Of a stretch of 64,000 bases of DNA, positions 1 to 7,448 are shown one piece after another. The notes under the pieces were generated by a model that saw nothing but the letters and a program-made list of their open reading frames with translations, made no database searches and was not told where the DNA came from. Origin of the DNA: Acetobacter syzygii (GTDB taxonomy: Bacteria > Pseudomonadota > Alphaproteobacteria > Acetobacterales > Acetobacteraceae); NCBI RefSeq assembly GCF_000964225.1, contig NZ_BAMZ01000021.1:1-64000 (forward strand), given 5' to 3'. Within the stretch, counting starts at the first letter, position 1; each line of letters begins with the position of its first letter. The translations under genes were made by a program, and so were the position numbers.

Positions 1-293
1 GTTCAGATAAAAACGTCTCCACAAAACCCGGGGCAATTCACACGGACTGACTGACCAGTTTCATAAGAAGCCAGCACAACCCGACGCCTGAACGCGTCAT
101 CATAGGCCCGGCGCCGTTCGCCAACAATTTCAATAACCGGATGAAGGGCTCGCGATGCTGTCGCAGCGAATGTCGCTGCGACACAAGCATCATTCTGTTC
201 TGATCGCTCTGTCATGAACAGAACACATCACCACACCATAAACTCAACAAGGCGTCTCACACCGGAAGCTTACGAAGCCGCCAGGCTGATTAC
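1..293 (-). mobile_element. End of an IS66-like insertion element (partial)
   Basis: Read on the minus strand, the segment begins near 293 with GTAATCAGCCTGGCGGCTTC, which has the GTAA start typical of IS66-family terminal repeats. About 78 bases further in begins a reading frame resembling the small IS66 OrfA (TnpA) protein. The rest of the element would lie left of the window. Family assignment is by motif only; the other end and the target duplication cannot be seen. Confidence 0.4.
3..215 (-). pseudogene. Truncated transposase OrfA (IS66/IS3 HTH type)
   Basis: A 70-residue frame starting at 215. Residues 33-55 (ERRRAYDDAFRRRVVLASYE and on to TGQSV) look like the first helices of the helix-turn-helix found in TnpA/OrfA proteins of IS66 and IS3 elements. 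The homology stops abruptly after TGQSV, where an intact protein would go on into the recognition helix. Instead there is an unrelated tail and a stop. The bases at this breakpoint (about 10-45) could be the end of another inserted element, or a frameshift. Probably non-functional. Confidence 0.45.
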
Positions 294-314
294 CGTTGAA
301 GCGTCTCCATAGGT

Positions 315-336
315 ATGTTATATTTCAATATAACAT
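315..336 (+). promoter_or_regulatory. Palindromic operator of the mazEF-type pair
   Basis: A perfect inverted repeat with 10-base arms, ATGTTATATT and AATATAACAT, separated by TC. It lies 21 bases before the antitoxin ATG, and a CAGGAG ribosome-binding site follows at 346-351. AbrB-fold antitoxins of this family normally repress their own operon, so autoregulation here is inferred from position and symmetry. Confidence 0.65.
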
Positions 337-357
337 CTATCCAACCAGGAGCGATCA

Positions 358-615
358 ATGCACACCACCAATCTCCGCAAGGTCGGCGGATCGGTCATGA
401 TGGCCGTCCCTCCCGCCGTCCTTGAGACCTTGCATCTGTCCGCAGGGGCTAAGGTCTCAATCAGCGTGTCCGAGGGACGCCTTGTTGTCGAACCGAAAAC
501 GAAGACGAAATACACGATGGCCGAACTGCTGGCCGCGTCGGACTATTCTGGGCCGCACACCCAGGAAGATCGGGAGTGGGTCGATGCGCCGGCAGTCGGG
601 GGCGAGATTCTGTGA
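358..615 (+). CDS. Antitoxin, MazE/PemI/ChpS-like (AbrB fold)
   Basis: An 85-residue protein. Residues 1-45 have the swapped-hairpin AbrB/MazE DNA-binding pattern (NLRKVGGSVMMAVPPAVLE, then LSAGAKVSISVSEGRLVVEP). The C-terminal part (YTMAELLAASD, then EDREWVDAPAVGGEIL) matches the toxin-binding tail usual in PemI/ChpS antitoxins. In the family this protein neutralises the neighbouring RNase toxin and represses the operon. The stop codon overlaps the GTG start of the toxin, which indicates translational coupling. The ATG at 358 follows a good CAGGAG site. The pair sits in accessory DNA beside an IS end, in keeping with plasmid or island origin. Confidence 0.85.
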   Translation: MHTTNLRKVGGSVMMAVPPAVLETLHLSAGAKVSISVSEGRLVVEPKTKTKYTMAELLAASDYSGPHTQEDREWVDAPAVGGEIL

Positions 616-944
616 AGCGCGGCGACATTTACAAAGTCGATCTTGACCCGACCGAAGGCCGGGAGCAGCAAGGATACCGGCCTGTCCTGATCGTATCGCC
701 CGACGATTTCAATAGGGCCACGCGCCTGCCCGTCATCCTGCCCATCACGAATGGCGGGGACTTCGCGCGGCGTCTGGGGTTCGCTGTGTCACTGACCGGA
801 AGCGGAACGGAGACGACAGGAATCATCCGGTGCGATCAGCCCCGCGTTCTGGACATCAACGCCAGGAATGGACGGCTGGTTGAGACCTTACCGGATGAAA
901 TCATGGACGAGGTTCTGGCGAAGGTGGTGACGATCTTCGAGTGA
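612..944 (+). CDS. Toxin, MazF/PemK endoribonuclease
   Basis: A 110-residue protein of normal MazF/PemK length. It begins VKRGDIYKVDLDPTEGREQQ and continues GYRPVLIVS; the RGDIY strand, the invariant R-P pair at 23-24 and the later GIIRCDQPRVLD block are family hallmarks. Members cleave mRNA at short specific sequences. I chose the GTG at 612 over an upstream ATG at 576 because it overlaps the antitoxin stop (GTGA) and gives the standard N-terminus. The N-terminus, core and C-terminal helix all look intact, so the toxin is probably active and held in check by the upstream antitoxin. Confidence 0.88.
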   Translation: MKRGDIYKVDLDPTEGREQQGYRPVLIVSPDDFNRATRLPVILPITNGGDFARRLGFAVSLTGSGTETTGIIRCDQPRVLDINARNGRLVETLPDEIMDEVLAKVVTIFE

Positions 945-1052
945 GATGACGTGGACGCGACCCCGGCGGCAGCCGGGATACCGTCGCCCCCAAGGCCCCC
1001 CCCTTCAGTCTTTCGGAACCGTTAAATTGCCCTAATCAATCCCCGTTACGAG

Positions 1053-1072
1053 TCAAAAAGGGTGGTTTTTGA
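1053..1072 (+). repeat. Left Hin/Gin-like recombination crossover site
   Basis: TCAAAAAGGGTGGTTTTTGA. It matches 17 of 20 positions of the symmetric hix core as I recall it (TCAAAAACCATGGTTTTTGA). An inverted copy lies at 1772-1791 on the far side of the recombinase gene. The likely central dinucleotide is GT. Function is inferred. Confidence 0.6.
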
Positions 1073-1144
1073 ACATCAGCTTGTCGTATTGAAACACGCC
1101 AAAAACCACTGATTGAATGCTGATCGAAAACGGGGGTTATGGTT

Positions 1145-1729
1145 ATGAAGCGGTATGGCTATGCACGGGTGTCAACTGAAGGTCAGACAAACGACCCGCA
1201 ACTGCTATCTTTACGTCGCGAGGGGTTGTCAGACGATATGATCACTCAAGACATCATTTCTGGCAGTGTGCCAGCAATGTCTCGCCCCGGCATGTCATCT
1301 TTGCTGAAAATGCTGGAAGCTGGAGACAGTCTGATTGCTGCGAAGCTGGACAGACTGGGGCGGGATACTGTGGACGTGATTGGTCTCATTCGGATTTTGA
1401 ATGAGCGCTGTATAAACCTGAGAATTCTTAACATTGGGGTCGAAACAAACACACCGAATGGCCGGCTATTCCTGACCATTCTTGCCGCTTTTGCTGAGTT
1501 TGAACGGGAGATCATCAAGGAACGAACATTGGCTGGACTGGAAGCCGCACGAGCGGCCGGGAAACGGCTGGGCAGACGGCCAAAACTGACAATAAGACAA
1601 AGGGGCCACGCTCTGACGATGTCCGCATCAGGGCATACAAACGGCCAGATCGCTGACATCCTGGGCGTTTCTATCTCGACGATTCAGCGTATCACGGCTC
1701 AAAATACTCTTCAAAAAGCCGCTTTTTGA
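1145..1729 (+). CDS. Serine recombinase, resolvase/DNA-invertase family
   Basis: A 194-residue protein of typical Hin/Gin/TnpR length. It has the catalytic Ser10 in YARVS, and KLDRLGRD with Arg70 and Arg73. Then come a long dimer helix (FLTILAAFAEFEREIIKERT) and a C-terminal helix-turn-helix (HTNGQIADILGVSISTIQRI). Such enzymes cut both strands through a 5' phosphoserine and rejoin them at two crossover sites. I prefer ATG 1145 to 1139 because a GGGGG Shine-Dalgarno run lies 8 bases ahead. The gene is bracketed by two inverted Hin-like sites, so it most likely inverts the segment that carries it. A resolvase role cannot be excluded, since sequence alone does not separate the subgroups. Confidence 0.85.
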   Translation: MKRYGYARVSTEGQTNDPQLLSLRREGLSDDMITQDIISGSVPAMSRPGMSSLLKMLEAGDSLIAAKLDRLGRDTVDVIGLIRILNERCINLRILNIGVETNTPNGRLFLTILAAFAEFEREIIKERTLAGLEAARAAGKRLGRRPKLTIRQRGHALTMSASGHTNGQIADILGVSISTIQRITAQNTLQKAAF

Positions 1730-1730
1730 A
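1710..1730 (+). terminator. Palindrome at the recombinase stop codon
   Basis: Arms TTCAAAAAG and CTTTTTGAA around CCG, overlapping the last five codons and the stop of the recombinase gene. It resembles the crossover half-sites but is one base too long or short for a symmetric 20-base site. It may be a weak terminator or a decayed site. Confidence 0.35.
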
Positions 1731-1771
1731 CACTTAATGTTGCGAAAACATGATGAGTGCTTGACCAGAAC

Positions 1772-1791
1772 CCGAAAACCACCCTTTTTGA
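1772..1791 (-). repeat. Right Hin/Gin-like recombination crossover site
   Basis: CCGAAAACCACCCTTTTTGA. Its reverse complement agrees with the left site at 18 of 20 bases. The two sites are therefore in inverted orientation, about 700 bases apart, with the recombinase gene between them. Confidence 0.6.
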
Positions 1792-1914
1792 GTCGAGATA
1801 CCTAAGAAGTTTCTGTGTTTAGTCGATCTCTGATAGGGAAATTGGCGGTGAGGCGATGGATGAGCCTCCCCCTAGCTTCAATGGCATTATTCGGGGAAAA
1901 TTCGAAGTAATTAC

Positions 1915-2573
1915 GTGATTGCAGAAATTATCCATTTTATAAAATTCCTAAGCGAGGAAGAATACGCCGATGATTTTATCAAAGGCAAATTTAAAATTCG
2001 GGACATAATATAGCTTCAGTGGAGGTGATCCAAAAGATGGTCGTGGTGATAAGGGTGAAAGTTTGATTTATTTACTTCATTCTAACGCCATAGAATCCGT
2101 ATCCATTGGACGCGATACAATCAATTCGGATCACATTAATAGTATTGGAATTTACTCGAACCATTTAGATGACGTGAACTTATTATCTCTGCTCAGTGCA
2201 ATAGAGAAAAATGGAAATATAAGGAAATTTAGTCAGTGGGCTATTTTAATGAACCCAATTAAATTTATAGAAATACTGACTATAATTTGCAAAAATAAAT
2301 CAAAACCACTATTACATGCATTACTGCGTTACTGCGTTACGCAGATGATGCAACGCGCAGCAGGCAGACGGATTGAATTTCATCCTTGTTTGTAAAAGAT
2401 AAATCTTATTCCCACCAAAATGATTACAAGTTTGCACTTACACATCCCACCAACTCGGAAGAGCGCGGGAAGATATATCACTAGTAAATATAGGAGATAT
2501 ATCTGATTTCTCCATAAAATGGAGAACTGATAATATAATAAGGTATTTTTCCAAGGAAGATAATAATGACTAA
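1915..2573 (+). pseudogene. Decayed AT-rich gene of unknown function
   Basis: No single open frame covers this stretch, but three consecutive frames read as one protein. From 1915: IAEIIHFIKFLSEEEYADDF onward to a stop near 2012. From about 2010 in another frame: YSFSGGDPKDGRGDKGESLI, continuing through an open 110-codon stretch at 2063-2395. From about 2389 in a third frame: FVKDKSYSHQNDYKFALTHP, then an in-frame stop (near 2484), then VNIGDISDFSIKWRTDNIIR to a stop at 2573. At least two frameshifts and one stop are needed. Base composition is far more AT-rich than the rest of the window, which points to foreign origin. I do not recognise the family. Confidence 0.6.
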
Positions 2574-2630
2574 AGCGTTATCAGGCTTCAGCTTACAAAA
2601 ACGCCAGCAGGAGCCATAGTCACGCCCTTA

Positions 2631-3208
2631 TCACCAAATCGCCAACACCCGTTCCCGCGTCCTGATCTGCGCGACACGGTTAACAATGCTGGGATTATAA
2701 TACCGCATCAACATATGTGGGTCTTTGTGTTCTGTGGTCTTCGCCTGTTCAAAGCAATCCCGATGCAATAGCGCAAGGCGGGTGCATCCGACGTGGCGCA
2801 GGTCATGAAAAGTCAATTCACTCGCCAGACCGGCACGCTTTGTCGCAGCACGGTCATGATACTGGACATGCCATGTTGTGAAACCGCCATCATCCGCATC
2901 GACATCAGGATCGCCAAAAAGCCAGCCATCCAATCGGCGCGGCCGGGTGTTTCGCATAGCGTGGATGTACGCTGAAGCGGCCCTGATAAGCGGCACATCG
3001 CGGGCAGAGCCGTTTTGAAGCATGGGATATGGATATGTGTCTCGTGGACAGCCATCGCTTTGAAATGAAGAGCGTCGGCAAGGGTATCGAATGTACGGCT
3101 TATAGCCACGCCTTTACGCCGGATTTTGACCTCATATTGAGCCGGGCCGCGATAGTAAATTCCCGGCTCTTTCGTCTTTGTATGCTTCGCCATTTTTGCC
3201 ATCTCCAT
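2631..3208 (-). pseudogene. Tyrosine integrase with internal deletion
   Basis: Two parts of a phage/island integrase lie in different frames. The N-terminal part (from about 3208 down to 3030; KEPGIYYRGPAQYEVKIRRK) is an arm-binding domain. The C-terminal part (from about 3023; NGSARDVPLIRAASAYIHAM to the end) carries the catalytic HDLRH box, a later His in EHKDP and the Tyr in MRYYNP. The core-binding domain and the first catalytic Arg, roughly 150-200 residues, are missing at the frame break near 3025. The gene abuts the 3' end of tRNA-Ser, as integrases of tRNA-targeting islands do. It cannot make an active enzyme as it stands, so the island is probably fixed in place. Confidence 0.75.
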
Positions 3209-3249
3209 GACAAACAGACCCTGCTCGTTTCTGAGGATGATTTTAGCGT

Positions 3250-3268
3250 TTGTCGCAAATTGTCGCAA
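3250..3268 (+). repeat. Tandem 9-base repeat near the integrase start
   Basis: TTGTCGCAA occurs at 3250-3258 and again at 3260-3268, ten bases apart (one helical turn). It lies between the integrase fragment and tRNA-Ser, where arm-type integrase or excisionase sites are expected. That role is inference. Confidence 0.4.
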
Positions 3269-3328
3269 AAAAACGGATTTAATGACCTTGGACGAATCAG
3301 GAACATCCGTCTAAGTCATTGGAATCAT

Positions 3329-3418
<90 letters not shown>

Positions 3419-3428
3419 GTGGCCATGG

Positions 3429-3457
3429 CTTATAGGTGTGCTCACGCAAATACGCAA
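3429..3457 (-). promoter_or_regulatory. Promoter of tRNA-Ser
   Basis: On the minus strand, TTGCGT (3457-3452), a 17-base spacer and TATAAG (3434-3429), ending 10 bases before the mature tRNA. Spacing is ideal for a housekeeping sigma factor. Confidence 0.6.
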
Positions 3458-3780
3458 GCGTTGATCCGCAGGATTATTGAGGCATGATTGCTCATGTGGA
3501 TTACATGCTTCCAGCATCCACGGCACATCCAGCTAGCCCGACAAGGCTCCACAAAGCACATGGATGAGTCAAAATATGTATCAGACATCCATATTAAGTG
3601 AGGTTTCATGCGTTTATTCAACCCCACACTCCGGCTGTTTGCGTCTTGACGCTGAGCGCTATCTGGCGCAAGTCAGCGGTCAATCTTGTGTCTTTGTTGA
3701 CACTGAATGGAATGAGGTGCCTGCGAGGCAACCGGGTTACGGTGCCCGCTTCCTCCTAGGAAAGAGCCGTTGCTTGCCAT
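3458..3780. other. Gene-free stretch between tRNA-Ser and the glycan locus
   Basis: I see no convincing gene here. An 80-codon frame at 3564-3806 has no ribosome-binding site, no recognisable motif and overlaps the next gene. The stretch probably holds the promoter of the polysaccharide genes, but I cannot point to clear -35/-10 boxes. Confidence 0.4.
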
Positions 3781-5034
3781 ATGAGCCTGTGCAGCCATTT
3801 TTTTAATATGACAGATCGCCACAAACCGCTTCAGATCATGGGGGAAGCCTTTCAGGATACGCCTGTACAAAAGGCTCCTTACCAGACTGCGCCAAAAGCA
3901 CTCAAAGTGGTCTTTCTTCTGATCGCCCAGCCGCACCAGACGCTCCATTCCCTCCCCATTGCTTTTGAAATGGCGGCCCGTCATCCCAATGTGGAAGTAC
4001 ATGTAACCTGCCCTACCCGGCACCATCTTGATTATGCACGCTCTCTGGGCAAGCTTTATCCTGCAGCGCACGTTATTTACGACCTCCTCCCTCTTCCAGC
4101 ATGGCTGGAAAAGCTGATTGCACGGAATGGTCCCGGCCCGATTGAGCGACTGGCCGCCTTACTGTTCAGCCGCCGTTATTTTGAGCAGTTCCAAGCTATT
4201 GTGGTGCCAGAGCGCACATCCCTTTATCTCAAGCGCATGGGGGTTACCAAACCCCTTTACATATGGACGCGCCATGGCGCTGGCGACCGTGCCATTGGGT
4301 TTGCCAAAGACATCAAACGATTTGATTTTGTTCTCCTCTCTGGCAAAAAAGTGGAAGAAAGACTGCTGGAGCGCGACCTGATCACCCCCGGTGAATACCA
4401 TATGGGGACTTACGCCAAGTTTGATATTGTCGAGCGCCTGCAAAAGCAGAAACCTCGCCTGTTTGATAACAACAAGCCTATTATTCTGTATAACCCACAT
4501 TTTTCACGCAGCTTGACCTCCTGGTATTTGTTTGGCGAAACCATTTTGCGCCATTTTGCCAATCAGGACCGCTACAACCTGATCTGCGCGCCCCATTACC
4601 GTCTGTTCAACGGTCGCCAGAAACAGGCCGATGCACTGGTCAAACGCTATGCCCAATATAAGAACATCCTGATCGATACAGGCAGCACCCGCAGTATCGA
4701 TATGACCTATACCATGGCAGCAGACCTTTATTTGGGGGATGTCAGCAGTCAGGTCGCAGAATTTCTGATCCGACCTCGACCTTGTATTTTCCTCAATGCG
4801 CACCATGCAGCATGGCAGAATAATAAAGATTACCGTTTCTGGACATTGGGTCAGGTTATAGATACCCCTGACGCACTGGACAAAGCATTGGCCAACGCCT
4901 TTGCCCACCCGGATGAATACGCAGACAAACAACACGCCTATGTAGCCGAAACCTTTGAACATCTGGATAAAGGCCCAACATCTCCCGGTGCTGCGGATGC
5001 CATTGTACGTTTTTTGCAAACCGCACGCCGATGA
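3781..5034 (+). CDS. CDP-glycerol glycerophosphotransferase-like protein (TagF-type GT-B fold)
   Basis: A 417-residue soluble protein. The C-terminal half has the layout of TagF-type polyol-phosphate transferases: HGAGDR near 164, LLSGKKVEERL, YNPHF, YNLICAPHYR, IDTGS, then LYLGDVSSQVAEFLIRPRPC, the nucleotide-binding block that matches the DYSS...F motif of TagF. Family members move glycerol- or ribitol-phosphate from a CDP donor to a growing glycan at the inner face of the membrane; the actual substrate here is unknown. The start is uncertain: ATG 3781, 3808 and 3838 are in frame and none has a strong ribosome-binding site. It overlaps the next gene by ATGA, so the two are coupled. A divergent paralogue lies at 6296-7426. 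Confidence 0.7.
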   Translation: MSLCSHFFNMTDRHKPLQIMGEAFQDTPVQKAPYQTAPKALKVVFLLIAQPHQTLHSLPIAFEMAARHPNVEVHVTCPTRHHLDYARSLGKLYPAAHVIYDLLPLPAWLEKLIARNGPGPIERLAALLFSRRYFEQFQAIVVPERTSLYLKRMGVTKPLYIWTRHGAGDRAIGFAKDIKRFDFVLLSGKKVEERLLERDLITPGEYHMGTYAKFDIVERLQKQKPRLFDNNKPIILYNPHFSRSLTSWYLFGETILRHFANQDRYNLICAPHYRLFNGRQKQADALVKRYAQYKNILIDTGSTRSIDMTYTMAADLYLGDVSSQVAEFLIRPRPCIFLNAHHAAWQNNKDYRFWTLGQVIDTPDALDKALANAFAHPDEYADKQHAYVAETFEHLDKGPTSPGAADAIVRFLQTARR

Positions 5035-6125
5035 AGATTGCCTATATCATTAATTCGGTAGAAGGCGGTGGTGCAGCCCTGCCCGTGCCAGCCATAACAA
5101 AGGTCATGCGTGACGCCGGTCATCACGTAGAGGTTTTTGCACTTACACGGCGCAACGGTCTAGCAATTGAACCCTTGGAAGATGCAGGGTTAACACTCCA
5201 TATCCGCCCCGGCACACGCAAAGACCACGTGGCCGCCATCCGCTGGTTAAACCAGCAAATGCACCATTACAAACCCGATGTGCTCTGGACATCCCTCAGC
5301 CGTGCCACACTATTGGGCCAACTGGTAGGTCAATGGCAGAACATTCCGGTTGTAAGCTGGCAGCATTCCGCCCGGCTTAAACCGTTTAATGCTGCCCTGC
5401 TCAGGCGCTTCAAAACCAAAAGTGCTCTTTGGGTTGCGGACTCATCCTGCGTAGCGGAACAGACGCGTCTGACCTTGGGTGTTCTGCCCGACCAGCTTGT
5501 GGAATGGCCTATTTTTCGGGCTGACCCTCATACGCCAACCGCCAGCCCGTGGCAGCCAGGTTCTCCCATACGCATTGGCACACTTGGTCGCCTTCATCCC
5601 GTTAAAGGGTACGACACACTCTGTGCGGCTATTGCAAAATTGCAGGCACGCCCAGATCTACCGCCTTTTGAAGTCGTAATTGGTGGCGAAGGCGAGGAAC
5701 GCCCTACCCTTGAAGGGCTGATCGCACGCGAAAAACTCCCTGTACGCATTCTTGGGCATATTAAAAACCCGGCAGTTTTTCTGACCCACCTGCATCTTTA
5801 TGTGCAACCCTCCTTATGGGAAGGTTTCTGTTTGGCAGCGCATGAAGCTATGCTGGCCGCCCTGCCCGTTGTTGCCTCGGATGCGGGGGAAATGTCTTCC
5901 ACCATTACACCACAAACTGGCCGCCTTGTACCACCCACGGATGTCAACGCATTGGCTAACGCCTTAGAAGAACTGCTCCGCCACCCCATGCAACTGGCAT
6001 CTATGGGCCAAAATGCCCGTTCCACAGTACTGACACGCTTTGGTGCACAACAGTTCGACCAGACTGGTCAACGTATTCTGGCCCGCGTTGAACAAATTGT
6101 GGAAGACAAAAAATCCAGAAGGTAA
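5031..6125 (+). CDS. Glycosyltransferase family 4
   Basis: A 364-residue GT-B enzyme. The N-terminal Rossmann half starts MKIAYIINSVEGGGAALPVP, the glycine loop that contacts the acceptor. The C-terminal half carries IRIGTLGRLHPVKGYDTL, VIGGEGEERPTLEGL, and EGFCLAAHEAMLAALPVVAS, which contains the E-x7-E pair that holds the NDP-sugar in retaining GT4 enzymes. It probably adds one sugar to a lipid-linked surface glycan on the cytoplasmic side. The ATG overlaps the stop of the preceding glycerophosphotransferase-like gene. The 170 bases that follow are AT-rich and contain no gene. Confidence 0.88.
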   Translation: MKIAYIINSVEGGGAALPVPAITKVMRDAGHHVEVFALTRRNGLAIEPLEDAGLTLHIRPGTRKDHVAAIRWLNQQMHHYKPDVLWTSLSRATLLGQLVGQWQNIPVVSWQHSARLKPFNAALLRRFKTKSALWVADSSCVAEQTRLTLGVLPDQLVEWPIFRADPHTPTASPWQPGSPIRIGTLGRLHPVKGYDTLCAAIAKLQARPDLPPFEVVIGGEGEERPTLEGLIAREKLPVRILGHIKNPAVFLTHLHLYVQPSLWEGFCLAAHEAMLAALPVVASDAGEMSSTITPQTGRLVPPTDVNALANALEELLRHPMQLASMGQNARSTVLTRFGAQQFDQTGQRILARVEQIVEDKKSRR

Positions 6126-6295
6126 AAACCCTTATTTATTGGAAATTTTTTGTTATTCATATCGGGGTGATCGGGGAATTATTTTCACCCACCGACAAAC
6201 CATTATACTCACGAAACTTGGGATAATTGTTGTTATGAATTAAATTTTCACAACAGCCCCCCATAATAGAAAATTTCAAGACACTCTAATAAATC

Positions 6296-7426
6296 TCATG
6301 TTTTTTGATTCTCGCTCCCCAAATACTCACAGATTGCATCTGCACCACGTTGCGAAGCCCCCAGAACCGGACTGCCAAAAGTTTCTAAAAACAGTTTTTC
6401 CTGCAACGGTCTGTAAAACTCATGCCTGTCAAAAGCCCTGAACACAGCAGGCATAATCTGGTCCGGCGTTTCCACCACTTCCCCCAATGTCCAATGAAGA
6501 AAGTTTGGATTACCCCGCCATTCCAGTTTTTTTGGATTCAAAAAAATACAGGGGCGTGGATTAGCCAGAAACTCATAAACCTGGCTACTGCCATCGCCTA
6601 TATACATGGAAGCTGATGCTGTATATGTCATATCCAGCATTGCTGGAGACCCCGTATCTATAAATACAGTGTGGGTATTTTTCTTTTTTAATGCTTTTTT
6701 ATAAAATCCAAAACCTTTGTGAAATATTTTAATATGTGGTGCAATTAAGAGGTTATAAGTATCCTGCTTATCAAAGCCCGCAATCATTTTGTTCAGGCAG
6801 GTATCATATGTTTTGAGTTTCTTTTGGTAATGTGGATTATACAGAACAAAATCTTTGCCATTTTTGAACGTGAAGGGCTTTTTCTGCCTGACTGCTTCAA
6901 AAACATCAAACTTTGGATACCCTATTATTTTGGAATTTTGGGCATTCAGATACCCCATGTTCTGGAAATATTTTTCCACCTTGGGGCCGGGAAGAAGAGT
7001 AAAATCAAAATTCCTGATCAACACTTCATCATTAACAAGCCGGTCCCCTGCACCGTGCATGATGCAAATCAGCTTGGGCTTTTTCAAACCCATGGTTTTT
7101 AAAATACCAGCAGTATATTCCGTTGCAACAATGGCATCATAACCATTCAGTTCTGCAATATTTTCCCGCAGAATAACAATCCGTTCACGATCAAACCGCT
7201 TGGCACGACCAAGGAGCTTTGCTAACGGAGATTTTTTAAAGAACTTAACCGGCAAATCAGGCGCATTAAGATCCCGCCTGATCCTGCTTAAATGGGCGAC
7301 AGTTTCGGGGAAGTTGACATATTCGGTAACTTGATAACCGGGAAGGCGGGCCAGAGCAGAGGCCACAGACGCGGTATGGTAACACTGGTAGGGCTCAGCA
7401 ATATAAATAAAAGCGACTCTGAACAC
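6296..7426 (-). CDS. CDP-glycerol glycerophosphotransferase-like protein, second copy
   Basis: A 376-residue paralogue of the protein at 3781-5034. Shared blocks in the same order are HGAGDR, FDFTLLPGPKVEKY, YNPHYQKKL, YNLLIAPHIK, DTGSPAMLDMTYT, YIGDGSSQVYEFLANPRPCI and WTLGEVVETPD. These indicate the same fold and probably the same kind of reaction, but the N-terminal acceptor half differs strongly, so the acceptor is likely different. It is rich in Lys, Phe and Asn and clearly more AT-rich than its neighbours, and it runs against the surrounding operon. All this suggests separate acquisition. The start at 7426 lies 22 bases from the divergently transcribed flippase gene, so their promoters must overlap. 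Confidence 0.7.
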   Translation of the reverse strand: MFRVAFIYIAEPYQCYHTASVASALARLPGYQVTEYVNFPETVAHLSRIRRDLNAPDLPVKFFKKSPLAKLLGRAKRFDRERIVILRENIAELNGYDAIVATEYTAGILKTMGLKKPKLICIMHGAGDRLVNDEVLIRNFDFTLLPGPKVEKYFQNMGYLNAQNSKIIGYPKFDVFEAVRQKKPFTFKNGKDFVLYNPHYQKKLKTYDTCLNKMIAGFDKQDTYNLLIAPHIKIFHKGFGFYKKALKKKNTHTVFIDTGSPAMLDMTYTASASMYIGDGSSQVYEFLANPRPCIFLNPKKLEWRGNPNFLHWTLGEVVETPDQIMPAVFRAFDRHEFYRPLQEKLFLETFGSPVLGASQRGADAICEYLGSENQKT

Positions 7427-7448
7427 AGAACCCCTCAGTCATGGACAA

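Noticed and set aside
1710-1730. Third recombination site at the recombinase stop
   Set aside because: The half-site spacing is off by one base from the two 20-base sites and it lies within coding sequence; it looks more like a terminator or a decayed site.
3564-3806. Possible 80-codon gene upstream of the glycan locus
   Set aside because: No ribosome-binding site, no motif, and overlap with the next gene.
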